Source: Nonlabens xiamenensis
GTDB taxonomy: Bacteria; Bacteroidota; Bacteroidia; Flavobacteriales; Flavobacteriaceae
Direction of reading: 5' to 3'
Assembly (NCBI RefSeq): GCF_003865345.1
Contig: NZ_RMVE01000002.1
Span: forward strand, 372,001-436,000
DNA length: 64,000 nt
Made by a program: the position numbers and the translations under genes. Below the pieces are notes generated by a model, which saw only the letters and a list, made by a program, of their open reading frames with translations, was not told where the DNA came from and searched no databases. Positions 8,616-16,452 of the stretch are shown here, one piece after another (the stretch's first letter is position 1; every line of letters begins with the position of its first letter).

Positions 8616-9260
8616 TTATGAAGGAGATATTTTTTCTAATTCTTTACCGACCTGCGCATAGCTGAATCTGGTTCCTCCTTTCGCGGAAGCATAACCATCA
8701 AGACCATTCACCACCATACTTCCCGCGGCAGTCAGGTCTACCCATCCATCTTTTGATTGCAAACCTTTATCGAGGTAGATATCAGTTATACGACAAATCA
8801 CAAAAATACATTTGTTCTCTTGGAGAAAATATTCATTTTCGTAGACTGCTGCTACCTGCACAGGCGCCGCCTGAACAAAAGGGACCTCATGAGGTTCTCG
8901 ATCCAGGCGCTCTATTCCCAATACCTCAAATTCGGAAATGTTGGGATCGTATTTGGCGCTGGACTGATGAGCTTTTGTGACCAAATCCTGGGACACATGA
9001 TTAAGGCTTATTTCTCCAGTTTCCTTTAAATTCTTGTAGGTATTTCCCGCTCCGTGTCCCAATGGACGCTGTACAAAACCAAATAATGCAGGATCACTTC
9101 CCAAATGGAGAACACTACTAAAAATCGCTACATTATCCACCCCATCTTTAGATCTTGTTGCCAACAGGTTGGCACTCTTGAATCCCGTAATACAATTGAC
9201 CAAATTGGCTCTATCAAAGCGTTCCATATGTTGGATTTGGTCTAGACTGTAATGAATCAT
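8616..9260 (-). CDS. Flavin reductase-like FMN-binding protein
   Basis: A 214-aa protein resembling the flavin reductase / DIM6-NTAB flavoprotein family, with [21 protein letters not shown] and [16 protein letters not shown] segments that form the FMN-binding split barrel. It is the first gene of an operon with DUF2256 and the DASH cryptochrome, so it might supply reduced flavin or serve another light-linked redox step; that is inference. The region at 8677-8690 is a two-mismatch version of the dispersed palindrome encoding ASAKG. An upstream 14-bp element shared with the carotenoid regulator suggests co-regulation. Confidence 0.82.
   Translation of the reverse strand: MIHYSLDQIQHMERFDRANLVNCITGFKSANLLATRSKDGVDNVAIFSSVLHLGSDPALFGFVQRPLGHGAGNTYKNLKETGEISLNHVSQDLVTKAHQSSAKYDPNISEFEVLGIERLDREPHEVPFVQAAPVQVAAVYENEYFLQENKCIFVICRITDIYLDKGLQSKDGWVDLTAAGSMVVNGLDGYASAKGGTRFSYAQVGKELEKISPS
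8677..8690. repeat. Decayed dispersed palindrome
   Basis: CCTTTCGCGGAAGC differs from the 14-bp core at two positions and is read in the AFAKA frame (ASAKG). It may be a degraded copy or chance. Confidence 0.4.
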
Positions 9261-9364
9261 GTAGAGTTGGGTTTAGAAATTTTTCTATTGGGTGACGGCA
9301 GAGCGATGGTACTTAATAACAACGCTCACCACACCCAAATTTAAGTTTAATATTTACATAAGAT

Positions 9365-9378
9365 AGTTAAACAAAAAT
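9365..9378 (-). promoter_or_regulatory. ATTTTTGTTTAACT element, copy B
   Basis: On the minus strand this reads ATTTTTGTTTAACT followed by ATCTTATG. It lies about 105 bases upstream of the flavin reductase-DUF2256-cryptochrome operon and is identical over 14 bases to the element before the MerR/B12 regulator. Confidence 0.5.
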
Positions 9379-9399
9379 TAAGCCTTAGGATTGTGCTCA

Positions 9400-9429
9400 A
9401 AAAAAAACCGCCCTGAAATAGGACGGTTT
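9400..9429 (-). terminator. Terminator of the FKBP-TSP3 lipoprotein gene
   Basis: On the minus strand, the arms AAACCGTCC and GGGCGGTTT are followed by a run of nine T. Confidence 0.8.
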
Positions 9430-9449
9430 GTATTGAATTGTTTCCGGAA

Positions 9450-10622
9450 TTAGCTGTTCGGATCCAAGTAATCAGGAATTCCATTTCCGTTAGTATCTAC
9501 CGCATCAGAGGGGTTTCCATTATTGTTGGGGTCTGCCATCTCATTGATGGTAAGTATCCCATCGCCGTCGTCATCAGGGTCCAAATAATCAGGCACACCA
9601 TCATTATCTGTATCTCTAGCATCGGCTGGATTACCATTTCCATTTGGGTCTGGAGCTTCAAAACGATTTTGTATGCCATCGCCATCCAGATCTATATTGA
9701 CCGAATCTTCGTCCAGGTAATCAGGAATTCCGTCATTATCTATATCTTCTGCATCACTAGGGTCACCGTCTCCATTTGGATCAGCATTTTCAAAAATTGT
9801 AGGTACGCCATCATTATCATCATCAATATCTACATAATTATAAAGTATCCTAGTACGCGATCTATCCTGATCTGTATTATCTGCATTGTTAGGAGAAGTC
9901 ACACTCTTATCTCCATCTAAATCCTCGAATTTGGAAAAAATACCATCTCCATCGTGATCTGTGGTTTCACTCTTATATAACTGAAAAGTAAAAATTAGTG
10001 GAGAATAAGTTGGTATTCCAGGAATAGCACTGCTAAAATAACCTATTCCTGAAGGCATAAAGACAGCACCCACACCTGAGTCAGTAAAAGTAAAAGTTCC
10101 ATCACCATTAGCACTAGAAGCACTAGATTCGTTAAAGTCAGTTAATCCCAGAGAGAAACCGGTAACGGTGTTGGTCAAATCAAACCAAATAGGATTAGTA
10201 GATTGATCAAAGTTATTCCCATTCAATAGCTGGCCGCGATAAGTAACTAAAGTACTGTCAGCAAATGCCGGTTGTCCTGCTCCACCTCCCTGGCGCACTT
10301 TCAATACATAATACGTGTAATCTATATCGTCACGTCTGATGGTACGACTCACGACATCCTGCATAAGAGGTCGTTTATCAACATTGTTTCCAGCGATGGT
10401 ATCAAATTCGATTTCAAATCCTTCACCTTGCGGATTACTGGCAAACTCTTCATAGTTATAGAAGTGAGTTTCCAGATAGGCTTGGAGCTCGACAAGATCT
10501 TCTGCATAAACTTCGTTGCGGTCCCTCACTGGTATCCCTCCGTCATCATCATCGTTTCCACAACTATATAGCACCAAACCTGCCAACAGGCCGGCCAGCG
10601 CAAATCCAATATTTTTCATCAT
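9450..10622 (-). CDS. FKBP-type PPIase lipoprotein with TSP3-like calcium repeats
   Basis: A roughly 390-aa lipoprotein (lipobox LYSC, then GNDDDD). Residues about 95-215 form an FKBP-like domain (VTYRGQLLNGNNFDQS, then FMPSGIGYFS). Residues about 218-390 are repeated Asp-rich motifs of thrombospondin type-3 kind (DTDNDGVPDYLDPDDDGDG and variants, about six units), likely to bind calcium. This suggests a surface or periplasmic folding factor with a Ca-stabilised stalk. The start is one of two adjacent ATGs (10622 or 10619); a TTG at 10625 is less likely. Its terminator is clear, and the S4-domain gene diverges from it. Confidence 0.8.
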   Translation of the reverse strand: MMKNIGFALAGLLAGLVLYSCGNDDDDGGIPVRDRNEVYAEDLVELQAYLETHFYNYEEFASNPQGEGFEIEFDTIAGNNVDKRPLMQDVVSRTIRRDDIDYTYYVLKVRQGGGAGQPAFADSTLVTYRGQLLNGNNFDQSTNPIWFDLTNTVTGFSLGLTDFNESSASSANGDGTFTFTDSGVGAVFMPSGIGYFSSAIPGIPTYSPLIFTFQLYKSETTDHDGDGIFSKFEDLDGDKSVTSPNNADNTDQDRSRTRILYNYVDIDDDNDGVPTIFENADPNGDGDPSDAEDIDNDGIPDYLDEDSVNIDLDGDGIQNRFEAPDPNGNGNPADARDTDNDGVPDYLDPDDDGDGILTINEMADPNNNGNPSDAVDTNGNGIPDYLDPNS

Positions 10623-10658
10623 CAATTTTTTAAAGCAGTCAAAGATAGTATTTTCCGC

Positions 10659-10666
10659 TATTTTTG
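10659..10666 (+). promoter_or_regulatory. TAnnTTTG box upstream of the S4-domain gene
   Basis: TATTTTTG matches the Bacteroidetes -7 consensus and lies 30 bases before the ATG at 10697. No clear TTTG -33 box was seen. Confidence 0.35.
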
Positions 10667-10696
10667 TGGATAAAACGAGTAAATATCGGGCTTCTT

Positions 10697-11071
10697 ATGC
10701 GTGTAGATAAATATTTGTGGTGTGTACGATACTTCAAAACCAGAAGTAAGGCGACTGATGCTGCCAAAAAAGGTAGAATACGCGTGAATAATGATATCGT
10801 TAAACCAGCCCGCGATGTCTACCCAGGTGATATCATTCAAGTGCGAAAAGACCAGATCGACTATAAAATTGAAGTATTGGATCTACCACCCAGCCGGGTG
10901 GGTAATAAATTGGTCAATCTTTACCGGATGGACCGCACACCTGCAGAGGCATTTGAAGCCAAAAAGCTTATCAGCCTGAATCAAGATTATTACAGGCGTA
11001 AAGGAGAAGGTCGTCCCACTAAAAAGGATCGGCGAGACCTGACCGATTTATTACGTCAAGAAGAAGAATGA
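10697..11071 (+). CDS. S4-domain RNA-binding protein, Hsp15-like
   Basis: A 124-aa protein with an N-terminal S4 domain (MRVDKYLWCVRYFKTRSKATDAAKKGRIRVN at residues 1-31) and a basic C-terminal tail (RRKGEGRPTKKDRRDL), as in the HslR/Hsp15 family that binds rRNA on stalled 50S subunits. The ATG at 10697 is the family start. Its stop overlaps the next ATG (ATGA), indicating translational coupling with the methyltransferase. Confidence 0.88.
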   Translation: MRVDKYLWCVRYFKTRSKATDAAKKGRIRVNNDIVKPARDVYPGDIIQVRKDQIDYKIEVLDLPPSRVGNKLVNLYRMDRTPAEAFEAKKLISLNQDYYRRKGEGRPTKKDRRDLTDLLRQEEE

Positions 11072-11661
11072 AACTGGATGCCAAATATTGGGAGAATCGA
11101 TACCTGAACGAGGAGACAGGTTGGGATCTAGGGCAAGTTTCTGCGCCTATCAAAAACTATGTCGATCAAATCGCCGATACGGATATTTCGGTATTGGTTC
11201 CTGGAGCGGGTTATGGTTATGAAGTACTGTATCTGAGAAAAAAAGGAATTTCCAACGTGACAGTAGTAGATATTGCGCAAACGCCATTGAAGCGGCTTCA
11301 TCAACGCCTAGGTGATCAGCAGGGGTATGAACTGATCCAACAAGATTTCTTTTCGCATAGCGGTAGTTATGACTTAATTTTAGAGCAGACTTTTTTTTGT
11401 GCCTTGGAAGTTCGCTTTCGCGAAAGCTATACCCAAAAAATGTACGAATTACTGAAGCCTGGTGGAATACTGGCAGGTGTGCTATTTGATTTCACTCAAC
11501 AAAGAGATGCTCCGCCATACGGAGGATCTATTGAGGAATATCAGGAATTATTTGCTCCTAAGTTTGACATCTCCCGCATTGAAAGCTGCAGATGTTCTGA
11601 ACCTGATCGTCAGGGAAAGGAATTGTTTATCGAACTCATTAAACCAGTTTATGAAAAATGA
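11068..11661 (+). CDS. SAM-dependent methyltransferase, thiopurine methyltransferase family
   Basis: A 197-aa protein with a TPMT-like N-terminus (YWENRYLNEETGWDLGQVS), a SAM motif I (VLVPGAGYGYEV) and motif II (NVTVVDIAQTPL). The native substrate is unknown; family members methylate small thiols or selenium compounds. The dispersed palindrome at 11414-11427 encodes FRES in EVRFRESYTQ, replacing the usual variable segment. It overlaps the upstream S4 gene by four bases and the downstream phosphoribosyltransferase by eleven. Confidence 0.85.
   Translation: MKLDAKYWENRYLNEETGWDLGQVSAPIKNYVDQIADTDISVLVPGAGYGYEVLYLRKKGISNVTVVDIAQTPLKRLHQRLGDQQGYELIQQDFFSHSGSYDLILEQTFFCALEVRFRESYTQKMYELLKPGGILAGVLFDFTQQRDAPPYGGSIEEYQELFAPKFDISRIESCRCSEPDRQGKELFIELIKPVYEK
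11414..11427. repeat. Dispersed palindrome copy 3
   Basis: The 14-bp core GCTTTCGCGAAAGC, read as FRES in the methyltransferase gene. Confidence 0.88.
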
Positions 11662-12145
11662 AATTCTCAACCATAAAGAAGTTGAACATAAAATTAAAAG
11701 AATTGCCTATCAAATTGCTGAGGTCTACCATCAGAACGATGAGATAATTTTGGCTGGAATCGCTGAAGGTGGTTATGTTTTTGCCCGATTGATCAAAAAA
11801 GAATTGGAAAAAATAGTAGGAAGCACAATCAATCTCTGCAAGGTAAAAGTGAACAAAAATGATCCCCTAAAAGAGGTGTCCACCAGCATGACACCAGAAG
11901 ATTACAAAAACAAGGGGTTGATTTTATGTGATGATGTACTCAATAGTGGGACTACGTTGATTTATGGTGTAAAACATTTCTTGGATGTCCCATTGGACAG
12001 GTTCAAGACGGCGGTATTGGTCAATCGTAACCACAAAAAATACCCTGTCAAAGCAGATTTTAAAGGCATCTCTTTATCCACAACCATTGAGGAACATATC
12101 AAAGTACAACTTGACCAACCTCCTTATAGTGTTGTTTTAAAATAG
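11651..12145 (+). CDS. Phosphoribosyltransferase-domain protein
   Basis: A 164-aa type I phosphoribosyltransferase-like protein. The PRPP-binding loop LILCDDVLNSGTTL is clear (about residues 98-111), preceded by the hood residues IILAGIAEGGYVFARL. It resembles the PyrR/hypoxanthine family, but the base specificity is not evident. I chose the ATG at 11651, overlapping the methyltransferase by 11 bases, rather than an upstream in-frame start at 11462 that runs through the methyltransferase gene. It is convergent with shikimate kinase, overlapping by nine bases. Confidence 0.85.
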   Translation: MKNEILNHKEVEHKIKRIAYQIAEVYHQNDEIILAGIAEGGYVFARLIKKELEKIVGSTINLCKVKVNKNDPLKEVSTSMTPEDYKNKGLILCDDVLNSGTTLIYGVKHFLDVPLDRFKTAVLVNRNHKKYPVKADFKGISLSTTIEEHIKVQLDQPPYSVVLK

Positions 12146-12670
12146 ATCGCCTACGATCAATTGCACGACTTCGTGGGGACTTTTGTCATCGCATTTGATT
12201 TTTTTATCTGCTTGATGGTAAAATGGTCGACGTTCAAAAAGATGCTTCCCTATGAATTCTGCCAATTCCTCTTGGGAACCCACATCAGCAATAAGTGGTC
12301 GGTGGTCTTTTTCAGGCCACAACCTTTGCACCAGTTGAGTAATACTCAAATCCAGATACACAGTAATCACTTCTTGTTGGTCGCGTAGAAGCTCCATGGT
12401 GTTATAATAGCATGGAGTTCCACCACCAAGCGAAATTACAGTTGGCGAATCCTGCCCGAGTAATTTTTTCAACAGTTCGTGTTCCTTTTTCCTAAAATAA
12501 ATAACTCCTTTCTCCTGAAAAAGATCAGCAATGGACTGTTGGAGTTCAGAAGTTATAAAATGATCCAGATCCACAAAAGGAAGTTGAAGTGCTTTGGCAA
12601 GCTCCTTTCCCACAGTAGATTTTCCTGACCCCATATAACCCAACAAGACAATTTTAAAAGCTTTTTGCAT
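12137..12670 (-). CDS. aroK: Shikimate kinase
   Basis: A 177-aa P-loop kinase that phosphorylates shikimate in chorismate synthesis. The Walker A motif GYMGSGKSTVGKELA starts at about residue 12; the shikimate-binding FVDLDHFI, EHELL and SLGGGTPCY motifs and the lid region DHRPLI are present. The length is normal. It overlaps the upstream-facing phosphoribosyltransferase end convergently. Confidence 0.93.
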   Translation of the reverse strand: MQKAFKIVLLGYMGSGKSTVGKELAKALQLPFVDLDHFITSELQQSIADLFQEKGVIYFRKKEHELLKKLLGQDSPTVISLGGGTPCYYNTMELLRDQQEVITVYLDLSITQLVQRLWPEKDHRPLIADVGSQEELAEFIGKHLFERRPFYHQADKKIKCDDKSPHEVVQLIVGDLF

Positions 12671-12743
12671 GCGAATAAATACCTTGAAAAATGAATCGGT
12701 AAATTAATCCAAAAAAAATTAGGTAGTAATTTAAAAACAGCCG

Positions 12744-12751
12744 TATATTTG
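12744..12751 (+). promoter_or_regulatory. tRNA promoter -7 box
   Basis: TATATTTG matches TAnnTTTG and is followed by GCAGCCGCTAAC; it lies 19 bases before the tRNA-Lys. No clear TTTG -33 box is seen. Confidence 0.55.
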
Positions 12752-12769
12752 CAGCCGCTAACGCAAAAA

Positions 12770-12842
12770 GATCTGGTAGCTCAGTTGGTAGAGCATCTCC
12801 CTTTTAAGGAGAGGGTCCTGGGTTCGAGCCCCAGCCAGATCA
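12770..12842 (+). tRNA. tRNA-Lys (anticodon TTT)
   Basis: A 73-nt cloverleaf: acceptor stem GATCTGG/CCAGATC, anticodon loop CTTTTAA with anticodon at 12803-12805, T-arm CTGGG-TTCGAGC-CCCAG and discriminator A. CCA is not encoded. Confidence 0.97.
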
Positions 12843-12920
12843 CAACAACAGAACGATAGGGACTCCTAATCAAGGCATTTCCTACAATAGAATCCAAATC
12901 GTAGCTGTACAAAGTCTTCA

Positions 12921-12947
12921 AAAAGTCCTTATTTTTAAGGACTTTTT
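12921..12947 (+). terminator. Hairpin between the two tRNA genes
   Basis: AAAAGTCCTT and AAGGACTTTT form a perfect 10-bp stem around ATTTTT and are followed by three more T. It could end the tRNA-Lys transcript before the tRNA-Leu. Confidence 0.75.
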
Positions 12948-12952
12948 TTAAT

Positions 12953-13034
12953 ACCCGGGTGCTGAAATTGGTAGACAGGCACGGTTGAGGGCCGTGTGCA
13001 CTTGTGCGTGTGGGTTCAAGTCCCATCCCGGGTA
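12953..13034 (+). tRNA. tRNA-Leu (anticodon GAG)
   Basis: An 82-nt tRNA with a long variable arm. Acceptor ACCCGGG/CCCGGGT, anticodon stem CACGG/CCGTG around loop TTGAGGG with anticodon GAG at 12987-12989, T-arm GTGGG-TTCAAGT-CCCAT (one G-T pair), discriminator A. CCA is not encoded. Confidence 0.96.
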
Positions 13035-13168
13035 CTATTTTTCTTCCAGGAATCAACCACCCTATTCGTTTTACTTCAAATTCCATCTTCATCTGAAAGA
13101 GATAGGATTACTTATCAGACCCAAGTTAAATCTGTCCCAAAGACACAAAGTACTGTGGTTGGTTTTAC

Positions 13169-13190
13169 ATTTTTGTTTAACTTTACTTTG
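13169..13190 (+). promoter_or_regulatory. ATTTTTGTTTAACT element, copy A, at the carotenoid operon promoter
   Basis: ATTTTTGTTTAACT (13169-13182) is followed by TTACTTTG, close to a -7 box. Just downstream, TTTGTT (13187-13192) and AACAAA (13201-13206) form an inverted repeat. The element lies 56 bases before the regulator start and could be the promoter/operator through which the regulator acts on its own operon. Confidence 0.5.
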
Positions 13191-13238
13191 TTGTTTGATG
13201 AACAAAACAATGATTTATAATTATTAAAAACATTAACT

Positions 13239-14150
13239 GTGATCAAGACAAGGTTCAGTATTAAGGATCTAGAAAACTTGAGTGGTATTAAATCACACAC
13301 CATACGCATTTGGGAAAAGCGATACAATCTACTGAAACCAGACCGTACGGATACAAATATCAGGACCTATGACCTTGAGGCCCTACAAAAGATATTGAAT
13401 GTCAGTTACCTCAATCAACTGGGGACAAAGATTTCAACCATCGCCAGCCTCTCTACGGCTGAAATTGAAAATCAAGTTCGCAACTACGCAGAACGCAGCA
13501 ATAAAAATAACCATGCCATCCAAGAATTAAAATTGGCCATGGTCAATTTTGACCAACATATGTTTCAACGGGTGTATGACAGCGTGTTGGATGAATTAGG
13601 ATTTGAAGGTCTTTTCTACAATTTATTTGTGCCATTCCTAGAGGAACTAGGTTATTTATGGCAAACAAAGACCATCAACATTGCACACGAGCATTTTATC
13701 AGCCACCTCATCAAGCAAAAACTCTTGGTCAACCTAGAGAAGGTGCAGTACAGAGAAACACGCTTTAAAGAAAAGGTCTATATCCTTTTTCTTCCAGAAA
13801 ATGAAATGCATGATTTAGGATTATTGTTCCTCAATTACGAGTTACTCTCCAGAGGTTGCAACACTATTTATCTGGGAGCAAGTATGACATTAGATGCCCT
13901 GCCTTATTTTAAAAAGCAGGAAATGAAACCTACATATATCACCTATATTACGGTACAACCTACCATTAAGCAACTTCCGAGTTTTTTAAATCGTTTCCAA
14001 AAAAAGGTAGCCAAAGAAGATCCAGTCGAATTATGGATCTTAGGACAAATCGCTCAAAAACTGGATCCCTCCCATTTGAAAAAGAATCAAACGGTTTTCC
14101 AAGGTATGTCGGATGTTATCAAGCAAATTCCCCAACTGATCAAAACATGA
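13239..14150 (+). CDS. MerR-family regulator with B12-binding domain (CarH/LitR-like)
   Basis: A 303-aa regulator with GTG start (no in-frame ATG upstream before a stop at 13218). Residues 1-70 form a MerR helix-turn-helix (FSIKDLENLSGIKSHTIRIWEKRY). The C-terminal part matches the B12-dependent photoreceptors: W141-x9-E151-H152 in the four-helix cap and E189-x-H191-xx-G194, the base-off cobalamin ligand motif. In Thermus CarH the residue after the Trp is the His that replaces adenosyl on light exposure; here it is Gln142. Predicted role: adenosylcobalamin-dependent repressor of the carotenoid operon, relieved by light. Its stop overlaps the crtI ATG (ATGA), so it is co-expressed with its targets. 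Confidence 0.88.
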   Translation: MIKTRFSIKDLENLSGIKSHTIRIWEKRYNLLKPDRTDTNIRTYDLEALQKILNVSYLNQLGTKISTIASLSTAEIENQVRNYAERSNKNNHAIQELKLAMVNFDQHMFQRVYDSVLDELGFEGLFYNLFVPFLEELGYLWQTKTINIAHEHFISHLIKQKLLVNLEKVQYRETRFKEKVYILFLPENEMHDLGLLFLNYELLSRGCNTIYLGASMTLDALPYFKKQEMKPTYITYITVQPTIKQLPSFLNRFQKKVAKEDPVELWILGQIAQKLDPSHLKKNQTVFQGMSDVIKQIPQLIKT

Positions 14151-15613
14151 GTCAAAAAATTGCCGTTATAGGCTCCGGATTTTCTTCACTGGCCGCGGCA
14201 AGTTATCTAGCTCAAGCAGGTCACGAAGTTACCATATTTGAAAAAAACGACACGGTAGGTGGCCGAGCCAGGCGACTGGAAAGAGATGGATTCACTTTTG
14301 ATATAGGACCATCCTGGTATTGGATGCCGGATATCTTTGAAAGATTTTTTGCCGACTTTGATAAAAAACCTTCTGACTTTTACGCCCTGGACAAGCTGAG
14401 TCCAGCCTACGCGGTTGTTTTTAAAGAGGATACCATTAAAATCGCAGATAATCTGGAGGATATTAAATCCACTTTTGAGAGCATAGAACCAGGCAGTTCA
14501 AAAGCATTGGATGAATTTATCTCAGAGGCCGAGGAACACTATGAGATAGCCATTAAAAATTTGGTATATCGACCAGGTGAATCTCCCATGGAATTAGTGA
14601 CGCTGCAAACGGCCAAAAAGGTAGGTGCCTTTTTAAGCAATGTTTCCCGGGATGTGCGCAAAAAATTTCAAAACCCAAAACTCATTAGCATACTTGAATT
14701 TCCCGTGCTTTTCCTTGGTGCTACTCCTCAAAACACTCCCAGCTTTTATAATTTTATGAATTATGCCGATTTTGGACTGGGCACTTGGCACCCCAAAGGT
14801 GGTATGTACGAAGTCATCCTGGCCATGAAGAAATTGGCACAATCACTGGGCGTGGTCATTCAAACCAAAAGCCCGGTAGATAGGATACTGATAGATGAAA
14901 AAGACAGAGCGCACGGCATCATGACCAATGGGCAAAAATTCTTGTTTGATGTCATACTGTCTGGAGCTGACTATCACCATTCCGAAACCTTGCTGCCAGA
15001 AAAACACCGTCAATACTCAGAAAAATACTGGAGCAAAAAGACCTTTGCGCCCAGCTCTTTGATCTTTTACGTGGGATTTGACAAGAAATTAAAGAACATC
15101 GAGCATCATAATTTATTTTTTGATACTGACTTCACCAAACATGCCAATGAGATCTATGAGGATCCTCGATGGCCTGAAGATCCTCTTTTTTACGCCAATT
15201 TCACTTCGGTCACCGATCCAAGCACTGCTCCAGAAGGTTGTGAAAATGGTTTTTTCCTTATTCCGCTGGCTCCAGGTTTGGAAGACACACCTCAATTACG
15301 CGAGAAATATTTTGACATCGTAATCGATCGGTTTGAGAAACGTACCCAGCAAAAGGTAAGAGATCATATACTTTTTAAAGAATCATTTTGCGTCAATGAT
15401 TTTATTTCAGCCTACAACAGTTATAAAGGAAATGCCTATGGAATGGCAAATACCTTGATGCAAACCGCATTTCTTAGACCAAATTTAAGAAGTCGCAAAG
15501 TTAAAAACCTTTACTTTACAGGTCAATTAACCGTTCCCGGTCCTGGAGTTCCACCTTCATTGATCTCTGGGAAGCTAGCCGCACAACTCATTAACAAATA
15601 CTCTAACCAATGA
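14147..15613 (+). CDS. crtI: Phytoene desaturase
   Basis: A 488-aa FAD-dependent desaturase converting phytoene to lycopene. The N-terminal dinucleotide fold (IAVIGSGFSSLAAASYLAQAGHEVTIFEKN) is followed by GGRARRLERDGFTFDIGPSWYWMPD, and the C-terminal family signature YFTGQLTVPGPGVPPSLISGKL is present. I chose the ATG at 14147 that overlaps the regulator stop; a longer in-frame start at 14033 lies inside the regulator. It overlaps crtB by four bases (ATGA). The crtI/crtB order and the absence of crtE nearby mean GGPP must come from a distant gene. Confidence 0.93.
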   Translation: MSQKIAVIGSGFSSLAAASYLAQAGHEVTIFEKNDTVGGRARRLERDGFTFDIGPSWYWMPDIFERFFADFDKKPSDFYALDKLSPAYAVVFKEDTIKIADNLEDIKSTFESIEPGSSKALDEFISEAEEHYEIAIKNLVYRPGESPMELVTLQTAKKVGAFLSNVSRDVRKKFQNPKLISILEFPVLFLGATPQNTPSFYNFMNYADFGLGTWHPKGGMYEVILAMKKLAQSLGVVIQTKSPVDRILIDEKDRAHGIMTNGQKFLFDVILSGADYHHSETLLPEKHRQYSEKYWSKKTFAPSSLIFYVGFDKKLKNIEHHNLFFDTDFTKHANEIYEDPRWPEDPLFYANFTSVTDPSTAPEGCENGFFLIPLAPGLEDTPQLREKYFDIVIDRFEKRTQQKVRDHILFKESFCVNDFISAYNSYKGNAYGMANTLMQTAFLRPNLRSRKVKNLYFTGQLTVPGPGVPPSLISGKLAAQLINKYSNQ

Positions 15614-16449
15614 AAAGCCTATTCGATAAAGTCTCCAGGGAATGCAGCCGCACTGTGACGCACAATTACAGTACGTCCTTTTCACTGGCCAGTAAAATGC
15701 TGGGACCCAGTATCCGCCAAGACATCCACAACATTTATGGCTTTGTACGATTTGCTGATGAAATTGTAGATACTTTTCATGATTACGACAAACGTACTTT
15801 ACTAGATAGGTTTGAAGAAGATCTCCAAAGAGCCATTGAGGATAAGATCAGCTTAAATCCGATTTTAAACAGCTTCCAGGAAACCGTCAATAAATATGAT
15901 ATCACACCAGATATGTATGGAGCGTTCATCCACAGTATGCGACTGGATTTGGACAAATCTGTATATCTTACAGATGAGGAGTACAGAAATTATATTTATG
16001 GGAGTGCAGATGTAGTCGGACTCATGTCGTTGAAAGTATTTGTCAAAGGGGATAATGCAAAATATCAAGACTTAAAAGATGACGCTATGAGATTGGGTAG
16101 CGCATTTCAAAAAGTAAACTTCCTGCGGGATTTAAAAGCAGATTTGGACATGTTGGAGCGTAGTTATTTCCCCAACACAGACCTACATGACTTGAGCGAA
16201 GAGGATAAAGCTAGACTCATTGAAGAAATCAAAGAGGATTTTGATGCTGGACTACGAGGTATCAAAAGACTACCAATCGAAGCAAAATTGGGCGTATATA
16301 CTGCTTACACCTATTACCGCAGACTACTCACCAGATTGGAACGCACTCCTTCGAGGGAGATACGCAATACCCGAATCCGTGTACCTAATTATGAAAAGAT
16401 TTTCCTGCTGTCCAAAGGTTATGTAACTTACCGCCTCAACCTCATATAA
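15610..16449 (+). CDS. crtB: Phytoene synthase
   Basis: A 279-aa trans-isoprenyl diphosphate synthase that condenses two GGPP into phytoene. Both substrate-Mg motifs of the squalene/phytoene synthase family are visible: FVRFADEIVDT (about 46-56) and FQKVNFLRDLKADL (about 165-178), plus the C-terminal YYRRLLTRLE. Start ATG overlaps the crtI stop. Confidence 0.94.
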   Translation: MKSLFDKVSRECSRTVTHNYSTSFSLASKMLGPSIRQDIHNIYGFVRFADEIVDTFHDYDKRTLLDRFEEDLQRAIEDKISLNPILNSFQETVNKYDITPDMYGAFIHSMRLDLDKSVYLTDEEYRNYIYGSADVVGLMSLKVFVKGDNAKYQDLKDDAMRLGSAFQKVNFLRDLKADLDMLERSYFPNTDLHDLSEEDKARLIEEIKEDFDAGLRGIKRLPIEAKLGVYTAYTYYRRLLTRLERTPSREIRNTRIRVPNYEKIFLLSKGYVTYRLNLI

Positions 16450-16452
16450 TCT

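Noticed and set aside
9497-9830. Repetitive DNA that could suggest a CRISPR or satellite array
   Set aside because: The repeats are imperfect, in frame and encode Asp/Asn-rich calcium motifs, so they are protein repeats.
9438-9920. Ile-rich plus-strand frame
   Set aside because: It is the antisense of the Asp-rich TSP3 repeats of the FKBP lipoprotein.
11462-11650. N-terminal extension of the phosphoribosyltransferase
   Set aside because: It runs in another frame through the methyltransferase gene; the ATG at 11651 fits the domain start.
12781-13092. Open frame on the minus strand across both tRNA genes
   Set aside because: The residues GLEPTRT and GLEPRTLSL are the well-known spurious translation of tRNA sequence; no separate coding signal exists.
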